A DNA stretch of 64,000 bases, taken from positions 20,390,469 to 20,454,468 of the forward strand of contig NC_088112.1 in assembly GCF_036370855.1 (NCBI RefSeq), in the 5' to 3' direction. Origin of the DNA: Dromaius novaehollandiae (lineage: Eukaryota; Chordata; Aves; Casuariiformes; Dromaiidae). Each line of letters begins with the position of its first letter. Position 1 is the stretch's first letter. Shown here piece by piece: positions 36,501-48,219 of the stretch. The notes under the pieces were generated by a model, which searched no databases, had not been told where the DNA came from, and worked only from the letters and a program-made list of their open reading frames with translations. The position numbers were made by a program, and so were the translations under genes.

Positions 36501-39500
36501 TTACAACGATGCTCAATTTCACACTTACTTTTGATGAAGTAATAGAAAAAAGCTACTTTAGCATATTGTTCAGATTTTGAGCAAAGCAAGGCTGATAGTG
36601 AATATTGGTCAAATACACACACATATATAGCAATATTTGAGGATAATGGTAAATATTTCTGTAGAGACTGCGTAGATTTATACTGCTATCCCTCTGCAAG
36701 CTTGTACGCAAACTCTGAATACCTTTAATTTGAGCAGTTCAGGGCAGGCTTTTGCGTTGCTTCCCTTGTATTCCCATTATGAATCACAAGTTTATTTGCT
36801 GCTCTGGTTTGTGTGTGGGAAATGATGCGGCATGTAAACTCACAAGCTGCACAGCCACAAACAAAATGCCTTAGTGAATGAAACTACCCATGTGTTATGA
36901 CCTTGATGCACAATTTTAATAGATGATTTTTCAAGCCAAATAAAGCCTTTTGTGTTAGGCAGTAGATGAGCCACTTGTATGTGCTAGAAATGCAGCTCCC
37001 CGTCCCCTAATTAATAATACAAAATGGTGGTGGAATAGATTTATTCTGGGCAGCATAGCTGTTAACTGTCATGCCGCTGATGAGTCAATGGCTTGTTGTA
37101 TCGTAAGTGCTGATAATACCCAGATCTGGGCTGGGCACTAAGCCGTGATATGGCAATTTAGCTTTTACACACCATTTAGTTATGCTTTTATTTCAAATTA
37201 ATCTCTGTTTTTCCCCTCTTTATTTCAGTTCTCATGCAATAGGCTCAGAAGTGACCTGGGTCACGCAGAGGCAGCTTGCTGTCACAGGCTCAACTTCTGC
37301 CCTCACCGTGCTCCTCGTGTTTGGGTGAGAAGGAAGCACCAGAGGAGCAGAGGGCACAGAGCACTCGCACTGGTACCGCCTCACCGGGTGTTACTGCTAT
37401 GCTGGACCATTCAAGGTGGGATTTTAGGTCTGTTTAGATGGCAGAGCACGAAGGATCTTGGCCAGAGCTCCGTGGAGATGGAGCTAGGATTGCTTGAAGA
37501 AGGGCTGCAATTCCCTCTTCCTTTATCCACCGACATTCTCCAAAACAAGCTCAAAATAGCACTTCAAAATGACGTGCTGTTAGGCTGTCTTATTTCAAGG
37601 CCCCTCAGCAAAGAGACTCCTCTATTAAAACACACGAATGCAAACGATGCTTCAGAGCCCGGCTCCGGGCAGCTGGCTGGCGTACTGGGGAAGTTAAGCT
37701 TTCACGTGGGGCTTTGTGGTCCGTCCCTCCTCTCCCTCCAGCGCTTTGTCTTCCCCTGAGGGTCAGCACACTGACCATTAGATAGTTTTCTTTCTGTTGG
37801 TAAGATTTTTTCCACCTCTGACTCTCTTGGCAAGGTTCAGTTTGAGTCATGACGACCCTGGTCCATTTAACCCGTGGCCACAGCCCTTGTAGGCGCTGCT
37901 GTACTCGAGGCGAGCGTTGAGGACCCGGTAGTGCAGCCCAAGGAGCATTGCGGTCCAGGAGAAGCCCAAGCGCTGCTTCTCCTCAAGGCCCTCACCCCAC
38001 CTCCATGAGCCTGCAGAGACTGCTTGAAAGCCGAATTTCACAGCCTTTTGGGCAGCAAAAGACTTTCCCTACAGACAGGGAAACCTTCAGTACTGCCCAG
38101 ACCTGGAGCGCCCTGAACTGCTTTTTTTTCATTGCTCCTTTGACATTGCAGCTACGTTGCATTGAATGGATTCACTTGGGACAGGAAATCTTACATCCCT
38201 GCACCCCCTTCCTCCCCAGCGTGGGCTTCCCAATAGTAGTATTCATATCATTCAGTGATATGTAGATAAGATATACGATTTTATTCTTTTGGGAAATCTG
38301 ATGTATTCCAAGCAGAAGAAAAAAGGAAATTGGCTCACAAATGATAATGAAGCTTTTAAATGGTTAAACAACAAAACTAAGTCTGTTATACTAAATTTAT
38401 GTGTGTTTTTTCCTATAGAATAAACAGCTCTCTTGGTGCTAGCTTCAAGCTCTGTCACATTGTCCCTGAAACTAGAGAAAAATTTCTTCTGCATGTTGGA
38501 CGGAGATGTCTGCAGTAGTCTGGAGGTCTGAGTAAGTCCTCTGTCTAACATCTGTTCTCTATATTTTATTTCTCGCAGTGATATTATGCAGGATTCACAA
38601 GGAGTCTTTATTTCTGCTGCACGAAATCTCAAAGCTTTTTAAAAAATTCAGTCTAACTGTTCTTTGAGCTTGTGAACATCCTACACCAAGGAAAGGTTTT
38701 AATCCTTCAGGAGCAGGGCCTGGAAATATATTTGAAGATAACACTGAGTGAAATTAAAATTTACAGGGATCATTACCGTAGCTTGGTGACGGGGCATGTG
38801 AGGTAGCTTGCTGCCTTCAGAGAAGTCTGCTTTGAGAAGGATACGCATGACGCCTATTTTTGAGGACGTTCCCACATTCTTTTTTCTATTTTCCGGTCGG
38901 TCACTTTGATGCATTGAGTGAAGTGTTTACAAGGCAGCGTTTCTACATGCTTAACTTTCACATTAGGGTAGGATTACAGAGATGGCACATGATTACATGG
39001 TTAAATGTGTGCAAGTAATTGCATTTTATATTCTTTAACCCAGTGTAATGGGCTTTGGGTGAAAATGTTCCTCAGTAATTCAGGATCTCAGCTTTGCAGT
39101 TGGGTTTGCACAGCTAAACCACCCTTGCCTGGCCAGTTGCCCAATGGCTTCAACACGACTTCATGTGGTTGCAAAGATTGACCTTTACGGGGCTGCCAGC
39201 AGGTCTGGGGTGGGCCTTTATATCTGAGTTTAGTGGCCACGATGTTCGGTTCAGTGACTCCCTACCACTTTTTTTTTTAATGCCTCTCACTTCAGAGTCC
39301 CCACTGTTCACCGCAGTGTAAATGAGGCTGTTGGTTCCCTGCTGCTGAGATGTCCACCTTTCCTAAAGCAGGCTTTAACATTACTATGATTATAACCTAG
39401 CCTAGTGCAAGGCTCTCTTAGGGCATGGCCTCAATTTAAGGATTTATTTTTAGAAAGAAACTAACTGGGTTAAACTGAAAGCAACCCAAGTGCTCAAATG

Positions 39501-41877
39501 TCAGCGCGTTGTGGAATTTGATCACAAAGAGCAGCCAGTTGGTAGCTTTTGAGCTAAATTATTTGGGCAGAGAAAGTCGAATGGTCTTTTTATTTGTTGG
39601 TTTGTTTCAGTCTTTTTGCACATTAAAATTTAGAACACTTGTCCACATGATTCCTGTTGCATTCTGTGAATTATAGATCTGATGAGTTTTGGAGCATGCT
39701 TAAAAACAAAAAGAAACATAGAGACCCAAACTAAGGTACATTTCCTGGGGCATGCTGTTGCATTTGTATTTTCCATGAACTCCTGGGATACTGCAGTGAT
39801 GGACAGCTCTGCCCTCTTCTACATCAGTGAGACTGAAGACTTTAATGGTATTTTTGCTCTTGCCAATGCATTGCAATCTGTTTGGAATAGAAAAGTTTGT
39901 AAAGGTTGTGTATTTTCAGAACAGATATTTCTAATATACATTAAGGAGATCTATAGACAACGATAAGAAGGTTGCATTGAAAATGTAAATGAAAAAATGT
40001 AAAAATTAGTAACTCAATGAGTTGCATGTCCTGGCATACATAAGGTTTCTTTTAATATATGTAAAAATGACAGAAATGCCATATATCTTTTGGAACTAAG
40101 GGTACAATGAACCTTCTAAAAGTACCTGCAGTATGTTTGGATGGAGGGCACACTAGTCAAGTGAATGCTGCAAGAGGTTATCTTGTGCATGTCCAGGTAA
40201 CTGCGAACATGGCAATACCTAACCTGCTCCCCTGAAATATTAACTCTTTTTTTCTACCTACAGTGGCAGCAGATGTTACCAGCGATAGTTCTGACCATGT
40301 CTTCATCTCAGTGCTTGAGCAAATGGTCAGTTTAGGGATGACATCTCTCATCTCTTTCTCTCTGGCACTGCACTATAGTTATATCGTACACCACATATGC
40401 TGCCTTGATGCTAAGACTGTTCTACCTGAACTCAGAAGAGTGCAGTTTGATTTGCCCGTGGCCAGTTAGGACCAGTTTATATTTCCACCACCTGTCACCC
40501 TTTTATATTCTTTGTTCATATACATAAGATAAAAAGGCTGAAAGACAAAAATGGGTATGATGATGGAGAATATATAAAAAGAGCAGATGATGCTAAGTAA
40601 TGACCACTAAACTATATAGTAAATCCTTAGCGATAGTATAAAGCCTTTGCATCCACTCCCAAGGTAGAATTACTTCATTGCTTCCAGTCCTCCTACGTGG
40701 ATATCTAAGTCAGTGCATCAGCATCTTCAGGGACACATCCATAATAAAGATAATACTAATTTTCATACCAGTGTTTTTTCCTGTCAGCCAAAGGTAATTA
40801 AGTGGTTAAAGGAGAACTCGATTTGATACCTAATGTAAAAAATAGCTCATGCATTTTATGTCTCCTAGTCTTCTAACTTTTACCGGAGTGTCAGGCCACA
40901 TTGGTTTTGCATTTACTGTAACAACCTTTCAGGAGTTATGAGACAGAGCATGTTAAGTCTGGGTTTTCTAATCACTTTTCTTTTGTGTCTGATGTCCCAG
41001 CTATCCACAAAATGAGGTGAAGCTAGCAAATGAAAATAATAAGGAAATTAAATGACAGTAATTGAAAAGGCTTCTAATGCTGTAGATGCAGTACAATAAT
41101 ATCCCTTTACTATTTATCCAGCCTTGAAACCAGTTCTTTGCTGTTGTAAAGTTTTGAGAAGGTGCATATTGTTATAAGTGACGTGCTTTATTTTCTGCAT
41201 CTACTCTAGCTAGACTAATTGAAAAGCCATCACGGAAGGGCAATGGGTTGGGATCAGGAGTTTGTACTTCTGTTCTGACCATCAGGAAGCTATAAGAAAC
41301 CTCTGGAAAGGGAATTGTTTAGACTTGAATGTGCTCCATTAAGCTGAAGTAATGGGCAAATCTGGCATTCCACAACAGTGCTCTCAGGTTTCTCCCAAAC
41401 CTTACTACGCTAATCGTTATTTCTGCACCATTCAGTCCCATATTTTCTAAGTTTGCATAGCAAATATTTCCGAGTTACCGAGATAGTTGAAGAGGCTTCA
41501 TTGCACGGGCAGATACATTTAAAATTACAGTAAGTCTTGCACTATGTGTTTTAAGAGAAAGTATTATCCCAGGGTGGCAATGTGGGGTACTCTCCAGAAT
41601 GTGTCTGTTCCAGGGATATATGGGCCTAGATGCTCTGATTAAGCTGAGCTATGCCTTGTGCAGGACCAGTGGTAGGAGCAATGGTGGCTTTTGGCTTACT
41701 GATGTTACTACCTCAGTGGATTCTTCCCCACCCCCAAAGAGACCTGGAGGCTGATGCACACAGGATAAGTGTGAGGGCTTGGGGGTAACTGTACGGGTTT
41801 GGGAGTGGAATAATGCTCTGTGCTCAGTCCTTGACACAGCCATGGCTTTTTCACTGAGATGTCCCTATGTCTGCCTC
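30501..41877. other. Intergenic DNA
   Basis: I see no gene. It mixes AT-rich and moderate-GC sequence with only short chance frames. The frames at 37325-37759 (+, 144 codons) and 34627-35076 (-, 149 codons) lack domains and splice context. The T9 run near 39,270 and short TA/CA runs near 36,615 are the only simple repeats noted. Confidence 0.5.
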
Positions 41878-41900
41878 TTTTTTTTTTTTTTTTTTTTTTT
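41878..41900 (-). repeat. T23 run (A-tail in minus orientation)
   Basis: An uninterrupted run of 23 T on the + strand. It directly adjoins a minus-strand SINE-like body (41,901-42,180), so it may be the element's 3' A-tail. Alternatively it may be an independent simple repeat. Confidence 0.8.
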
Positions 41901-42180
41901 GCTCCACCCTGAAAATCGAGATTGCAATGATGAAGGTTTTGGGGAGGAGGAGGCACCGAGACCCTACCGCAGACATCGCAGTATGCCGCCCTTCAGGTAC
42001 CATAAGGGCGTATGAAAAAAATAAGTTTCAAGGGCTGGTGGTCACAATCTAGGACACTCGCCGGCAATGCGACAGGCCTAGGGTAAGATCCTGACCCCAT
42101 CTCTACGGCTTGAACCTGGACCCAACCACTGGACTATTGCTGTCATTCTCTCCTCCCTCTTTCTTCCGCAGTAATAGGAG
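41901..42180 (-). mobile_element. Decayed tRNA-type SINE, minus strand
   Basis: On the minus strand this reads from about 42,175 downwards. TAGTCCAGTGG (42126-42136) fits the pol III A-box pattern TRGYNNARNGG, and GGTTCAAGCC (42107-42116) fits the B-box pattern GWTCRANNC. The two boxes are far closer than in a tRNA, so bases between them have been lost. The surrounding + strand text (aaccactggactattg, then tcattctctc) matches what I remember of an old tRNA-derived SINE common in turtles and crocodilians. The segment gtaagatcctgacccca (42,083-42,099) also looks like old amniote repeat sequence. The rest of the body to the T23 run is unassigned. Family membership is from memory; it is inactive and carries no protein. 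Confidence 0.5.
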
Positions 42181-43344
42181 GTTTTGCAAAATTCCCAATA
42201 AGAGTAAAAACACACGCTGAAGCTTCATTTTTAATGTCGTTTATGTGTGTGCGTACAGAATCCTTGCTTTCCGGCCAGGGCTGTAATAAAAGGAAAAGTC
42301 CTTTTCTTTGAGGACCCCGGCCCGCTCTGGCACAGGGGCAAGCGTGGCATGGCTTCGTGTCCCTCCCAACCGGCAGTGCTTCCCAGTGTGGGAAACGCTT
42401 TCTTTTATTCCCCTTCTTTCTTTTTTATGCTTTTCCTTTCAAGAGTGTATTAGTGGAACAGAAGCCTGTGGAAATAAAAGCTCTCCACAAAAAGGCTACA
42501 ACAAAATACTTGATACCAGGGAGGACTAAGTGAGACCTTGAAATTACAGTCTGCAATCTATGACTCAGTCCTGCTCATGGGTACTGAAGGCATTAATTTC
42601 TGAATATGGTCTACTTTAGCAGGTAATTTTTGCAAAATGCCTGGAGAGGCTGGTGCATTTCACCATATACTATAATGAAGTATGGCAGGTTTTAGAGAGA
42701 TGAAGGACTTTGCAAAGGTGCAGCAGCCTGACACCAGGATTCATTTTGAGCCTGAGCTGGTTCCTATTTTATCTAAGCCTGATTCCATCATCCCTGGAAA
42801 GGAAGGTGCTTGCTTTTGATGCTGTGTCTTGTTATAAGTACTTATTTGGCATGTCAGTGAATAAGAAAAGCTATCATGATTTGACATGTGAAAGTCTCAA
42901 TTACTTTTATGTTGTTTTTCCTTCTGTAGATCTGGAGTGAAAAATATATTTTAATTAAAAAGTGAAATATGATATCCAGATCTCAGCATGCCTAGTGGAG
43001 AACAATGTAAATTTTGGAGTGCTTCATAAGTCTTGGAGCACACTTACTTACACTGCATTTCACAGGCACGGGCAGCAGCCACCGCTGATAACAACAACTG
43101 ATTTATTTGGCTATTATCTGACAGTTCCTTTACTTAAAGGGAAAGGAGGCTGCAGATGAACTCCTGCCTATTCAGAGAGCTGTTATTATAGTGTCGCTTT
43201 ATGTATTTCACATTTTAATTCTTTTCTTTCCTTACAGGCCTACTTTTTAAAGGAAATGAGGGTCATGAGACTGTGCTTTCTGCCTGCCTTCATTACCTCA
43301 TCCCCAGCCACTTCTGAGTCTGTTGACCAGTCTCACTTGGATTT
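42181..43344. other. Intergenic DNA
   Basis: I recognise no gene or element. Mixed composition with short chance frames only (for example 42710-42940, +). Confidence 0.5.
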
Positions 43345-43425
43345 GCTAACGAGATGAAGGCTCAGAGATGATCAAGTCCCCATAAGTGTTGCAGCAGTAA
43401 GTGGTTAGGCAGAGATCTTGCTCAG
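43345..43425 (-). repeat. Possible MIR-like fragment
   Basis: The + strand text (gagatgaaggctcagagatg, then tcaagtccccataagtgt, then cagtaagtggttaggcagag) resembles the reverse of the MIR/CORE-SINE 3' part, which typically reads as 'gaggctcagagaggtgaag', 'cttgcccaa', 'gtggcagag'. The match is diverged and judged by eye only. Confidence 0.35.
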
Positions 43426-43507
43426 GTAAAAACAGGGGGAAATGGGTTATTCTGCATTTTCTGCTGAAAGCTTGGGTGATTAGCTGGCACGTAAAGTGGG
43501 CTTCCTA

Positions 43508-43905
43508 GGTGTCGATAGGCCTCGGTGCCTCCCAAGAGCAACATGGCCTGCACATTGAAAGCTCTGCATGCCTCGCGAGATCGGCAGCTACCGACGCCTA
43601 TCGATAGGCATCGATATCCATCAGCAGCGATATTATCGATGCTTATCAATAGGTGCGGAATTGAACAGGCTTCCATGCCCCTTGCTATCGGGAGGAATCG
43701 ATGGCGACACTCCTTGGATGCCTAACAAGAGTAGGATCGGCCCCAGCCCGAAAGCTAAAATGCCTGTCGAGACCAACAGCTATTGATAGGCATCGATAGC
43801 TATGCATGCCTCTCTATATCAATGCGTACCGTTCGTCTCACTCTTGCTCTGCGTCAAAACCTGTCGATCCTTACAGCTCTGCAGCCGGGGTAGGCATCGA
43901 TGTAT
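43508..43905. repeat. Diverged ~192-bp tandem repeat rich in ATCGAT palindromes
   Basis: Two copies are recognisable. The block from 43524 (ggtgcctcccaagag) recurs at 43716 (ggatgcctaacaagag). In each it is followed in order by a gaaagct motif, atgcct, cgaga, cagcta and gataggcatcgata. ATCGAT occurs six times (43600, 43610, 43635, 43697, 43792, 43896). GCCTATCGATAGGC (43596-43609) is a 14-bp perfect palindrome. There may be an internal ~45-bp sub-period. CpG is not depleted here (about 27 in 420 bases by hand), unlike the surrounding DNA. Open frames on both strands across it are a side effect of composition. I cannot assign it to a known satellite or transposon. Confidence 0.8.
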
Positions 43906-46119
43906 GGTAATGAATGCCACAGCATACACAGAAAATTTTTCTGATGGGCTGAGAATAAATAGAAAAGGCATTTCCATGAATTCTCTTAAAAAAGTAGAAG
44001 ATTCTTATTTTTATGACACCATCCCTTGTAACTAGAAACAAGGGAGAAAAATGCTAAAGAGGAAAATCTTAGTAAAAGCAGAACTGAATCTTTACAGACC
44101 ATTACAAGCTGCAAGCTTGAGCTGTCAGAGTACCTAACTGCCTGGACTCACACATGTGAATAAGCTTCACCTGTGCAAGTAAATCCTGTGAGGCCTCCCC
44201 TAGATCTTCAAACTGAATGAAAATTCAGAACAAATGGGGGAATGGAAGTTGCAGAAGATGAATAGTTTTGTTCATTTGTTTTATTAAAAGCCTGGGGTTT
44301 AACCTGGTGCAGTGCCAATTTCCATTTACTTCCAGCAAGGCTTTGGCACTACTGAAAACCCAGCTAGGTAAGTATCTTCACCTGAAAGCACCTCTGTCTT
44401 CTGAAGTCCAACCCTTCATCCTTTGCCCTAATGATAAAATCATTAGGAGAAGACCAAGAGGATGAAGGAGAAAATAGCCTAGGCTGGAGCTGGATAACCC
44501 AAACGGAGCCCAGGTCTACAAGGCTTCCAACTTCCTGGGCCACAAGCACTGTCCTAGCCCCAGCTTTCCCAAGCCCGCATGCAAACTCCACCATGGAGAA
44601 GCCGTGTCCCTGCTGCTCCAGCACAGGGTGCACGGGGACACGCAGCCCTGGCCAGCCAGGGCAGGAGGGGCTGCACCATCCCGGTGCCTCTCTCCAACTG
44701 TTTTAGGTGGCAGCGTGCTTGGAAGCAAGCACTCCAGTTGCCCCACATTTCTCACGCTGGCTGGCATCACGGAGCAGCCTGGAGCACACCACCTGCATCC
44801 CCCCGGGACAAAGCTAAAGCCGAAGCCGCACTTCAGGAGAGCGCCTAATGCGCTGCTAGCTGGCCTTTGGTCCCTGGGACCAGAAACATGGCAAATTAAA
44901 GCCTCCAAAATCCTTCTAACATTAACACCGGGGCCCCAGCACCAGCGGTTTCACTCTGCTGCCCTGCTCCGCCTGCAAGGGCAGGGGCAGCCCGTGACCA
45001 AACACAATTCTGCAGCAACACAGTTTAACACAGCATCAACGGCAGCTTCAGGTGTAGATGCGCTGGCAACAGCTATCTAGCTGCCAAGGACTTTGCCCTG
45101 AAGAATATCCAGCAAGACCCATGCACCCACACAGATCTTGCCTTAATTCAGCAAGAGAGCAGTGTACTTCCCAAAAACTAACACAAAAGCAAGTCTCATA
45201 AAGGACACCAGACGTCAAGCCCAAGAGCTTTGCTGAGGCACGGTCTAATACATGTCAATCCAGACAGATTTTAAATCCCTGGTAAAAGCCCTAGCAGCTT
45301 CAGAAATGCATTTCTGCATTGGCAAACAGAAGGCACAGGAGATGGACTTTAAAAACGTGTGGTTCCTGTCCATTAGCCCAATATACATGTTAAGCAACCA
45401 GATGAGGCCACTATAAATAAACAAACAAGCAGACATTTTGATACACCAATTTGTAACTTGGGGAAAAAAAAAACTACTGTGCTGTGATTACACAGTTGGT
45501 TAACTTTGGAGGAGAAACTTCATCTTTGTATTAAGAAAAAAGAACGCAATTATAATTTTGGCATCATACAATTTATCCCAGAGTTGGTATTTCTTTTTCT
45601 TTGTCAGTTTAATGCCTCAAAATTATTTATCTTGTTATTTATCTGTGTGTTTGTTTTTGAAGGACATCTTTTTGTGCCTTCAAGCCACTTTATTCATTAG
45701 TTCTTCAGGGTTTGTGTCCTGTTTCATTATGTTTTAATCTTTACAGTTGTTAATTTGCATTTCATTTCCTGCAGTGGCAAAAAAATTACTAACAAAAAAA
45801 GTTATTGTAAATATTAATACAAGCCAACTGATAATCATCCAGGAAAGTATTTTACAGCAGCAACAATTACCTGTGTCTAAGGAAAAAGACAAAAACAACA
45901 AAAAAAGCCACACAAATAGTCACAGGTGAGAAACACTGAGTGGAGGGCAGCAGCCCTGCTCGGAGCCCGACCGCGGCAGAAACCATCCCACGAGAGCCGA
46001 GAGGCTGGTGGTAACCCCACGGCCCGAGTCCACTGGAAATTGGGCTATTTTTTCCTCTTCTGCAGCATCAACAGAAGGCAAGCAGCTGCCTAACCAACAT
46101 CAAGGCCACGGCACTCCCT
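43906..46119. other. Intergenic DNA with A+C-rich plus strand
   Basis: No gene is recognised. From about 44.0 kb onwards the + strand is poor in T and G compared with A and C (for example 44,881-44,940 and 45,181-45,240). Overlapping frames at 44516-44908 (-), 44604-45080 (+) and neighbours have no domains. Confidence 0.5.
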
Positions 46120-46210
46120 GAAACGGACGGGGAAAACAAGCCAAACCAAGCCAAAAACAAACACACAAACAAAGAAAAAGAGCCAGAAGAACGAAGCAGA
46201 GGCAGGACCC
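46120..46210. repeat. 91-nt tract lacking T on the plus strand (A+C/A+G low complexity)
   Basis: No T occurs between the T at 46119 and the T at 46211. The sequence is built from aaaca, caaac and ccaag-like words, then purine-rich agaaaaag words. The minus strand is correspondingly free of A and rich in TTTG/GGTTT words. It is low-complexity DNA just before a (CCT)n repeat. Confidence 0.9.
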
Positions 46211-46244
46211 TGGGGGAGCAAAGGCCAGGGCCAGGCTGCTGCTG

Positions 46245-46280
46245 CCTCCTCCTCCTCCTCCTCCTCCTCCTCCTCCTCCT
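46245..46280. repeat. (CCT)12 microsatellite
   Basis: Twelve perfect CCT units. The minus strand is (AGG)12, which would encode a run of Arg in one frame and explains the basic open frame there; that frame is not a gene. Confidence 0.97.
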
Positions 46281-48054
46281 CACGCTGCCCTTGCCACTGG
46301 CTCCTTCACTAGAGTAAGTTCAGTTTTCATTCTGGGAAAGACACGTCCAACTCAGCTTAACCAAACAAACAAAGCCTATTTTTTACCTTGCTCAGCTGCA
46401 GACTCAGGGCTTGACTTTGCCACCACGAGCCAGGTCACTCCACCAGGACAGGGTGAAGGAGGCAGAAAGCAAACCCACCTCCCATGGAGCCAGCCTGGCC
46501 CACACCAGGAGGGGCTTTGAGGTAGGTAATTATCCTCATTAGCTACATACAAAGCAGGCTCATAAACACACCTTAGCCCGGCCGTGGGCTGCAGCTTGGG
46601 GCTCCCTGCCCGCCCGCCCTCCCGCAGAGGCGACGTGCAGCACCAGCGCGAGGGGCAGACGGGGCCGCGGGTTCAAAAGCCTCCGCAAAAGGAAGCTCCA
46701 GGTCTGATATTTGGACTCCCCTTTCTGTAACGCTGCTCGCTCGCCTCAGGGAGCCTCTCCGTTTCATCACACAGCGCCTCATAAACCCAATTTCTTAAAA
46801 GCTCCAGCAGCTCTTAGGCAAACGGCCCTCTAAAGCCACTTCTCCGAGCAGTGGCAATTCCTGTGCCTCCACCGTAGCAATCTGCTCTCCTAGATTTGCT
46901 GCGTGCAGGTGAAGCAAGACAGCTATATAGGCTTAACCTTCATAAAAAAAAATAAATGAGGCTCTTCCCTTTATCGCTTTCTTCTCCAATTCCTTCACTC
47001 TTCCGTGTTTCTGTGATTGATTTGATGTGGACAAACCCTGCCGTGCAGCGGGGCTGCCCGCACGGGACCTGGGTCTCCCGGCAGGTGCTTTAATTTGGAG
47101 TAGCCCACCAAATGAGCTGTCGTTAAGCCCAAAGGCCTTGTGAGTTTTGCCCCAGTCAAGTCCTTGAAGGCTGGTCTGAGCGAGAAAATAAATCCATGTG
47201 CTGGTGAGCCGGGGAGGTATGGCAAAAATGTCTTCTGTAACATGCTGCTGTGACACTGAGAAGAAGAGAAGGAAGCAAACCTAGACGGTCTGCTAGATCT
47301 TCTCCATGCAGAAAACCACAGTCCCTGCAGTCCAGGGTACATGCACCTTTCATACCCCATTGCCACTGTGCTTTTTACACCCTTATGAATAATTTCAGAA
47401 TAGAACGGAAGAAGAATCAAAATAGCCCTGGAGCTGCCGGACCAAGTGGGGTTTGTTGCCACCAGCAGCAGCTGGCTGTGGCAGACAGGGGAAGGCAGTT
47501 GCCCCCCTGCCCTTCCCCCTAAAGCTAGTTTTATGAAACAAACCAGAATTTTATATTCCTTTTTTTCCCCCTTCCTTTGTCATTTGCACTTCAAACTCTG
47601 GATGGCCAAGGCCTGGCACAACAGATGTAATAAAAACTCTCTCCTGATTGAAATGTTTTCAGCTTTCTATCGTGGAGTCTTCCTGGCTCTTAAACGTCAT
47701 CTTTAATCTCTAGTTCCAACTTCATATCATCTAGCAGTTTTTGGTGGCCTCAAGGCTGGAGCTTGATTGGTTGGTGTTAGTGCTTTCCAGATGGGGAGCT
47801 TGGTAGCGCCTCGTGATGTTTGAGCAATTAGACCAAACCGTAAAAATAATATCTTGTAACCTATTCCCCATAAGAGATCATCTATCCTAGTAAATATAGC
47901 TGGGGAAAAAAAATCCTATCGACATTGATACACATTCCCCTCCACGTTTTCATAACCTTGGTGGCTAAGTTACACAAATATTTCATCTGCTGAATGCAGA
48001 CTTGACTTTAGAAAGTGTGTATTTCAGCTCTCCATAAATAAAAATAATGGGCCT
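46281..48054. other. Intergenic DNA with a small CpG patch
   Basis: A short CpG-containing GC-rich patch lies at 46,580-46,680. The minus-strand frames at 46995-47462 and 46933-47256 have no domain and overlap each other. Nothing else is recognisable. Confidence 0.5.
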
Positions 48055-48190
48055 AATTTTCATTTTTGCTGGGAACTATTTGTATCCATTTGGGAATAGA
48101 TCCTCAGCTGGCGTGAATTGTCGTAGTGTCACTGGAGTCAGTGGAGTTTGGGACATTTCACACCAGCGTTTGCTGCTGGGTATTTCATGG
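48055..48190. repeat. Ancient hairpin-type amniote repeat (MITE-like)
   Basis: The arms GCTGGCGTGAATT (48107-48119) and ATTTCACACCAGC (48155-48167) pair in 11 of 13 positions. A concentric inner stem, CACTG (48130-48134) with CAGTG (48139-48143), has a 4-nt loop. The text gatcctcagctggcgtgaat resembles a very common old sauropsid repeat that reads 'tcagctggtgtaaat' around a 'ccattgaagtcaatgg'-type centre. The preceding gggcctaattttcattt also has the look of an old repeat. The family is given from memory and not named. Confidence 0.55.
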
Positions 48191-48201
48191 ACCCATTGAG
48201 T

Positions 48202-48219
48202 AAGTGTAAATTTACACTT
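48202..48219. repeat. 18-bp perfect palindrome AAGTGTAAATTTACACTT
   Basis: The sequence equals its own reverse complement over 18 bases. It lies just after the ancient hairpin repeat and may belong to it. Each half carries TGTAAA, which loosely resembles forkhead and T-box half-sites. Confidence 0.95.

Noticed and set aside
42107-42136. Functional tRNA gene
   Set aside because: The boxes are too close and there is no cloverleaf; a worn SINE explains them.
46068-46283. Arg-rich small protein on the minus strand
   Set aside because: It is only the translation of the (AGG)12 microsatellite.
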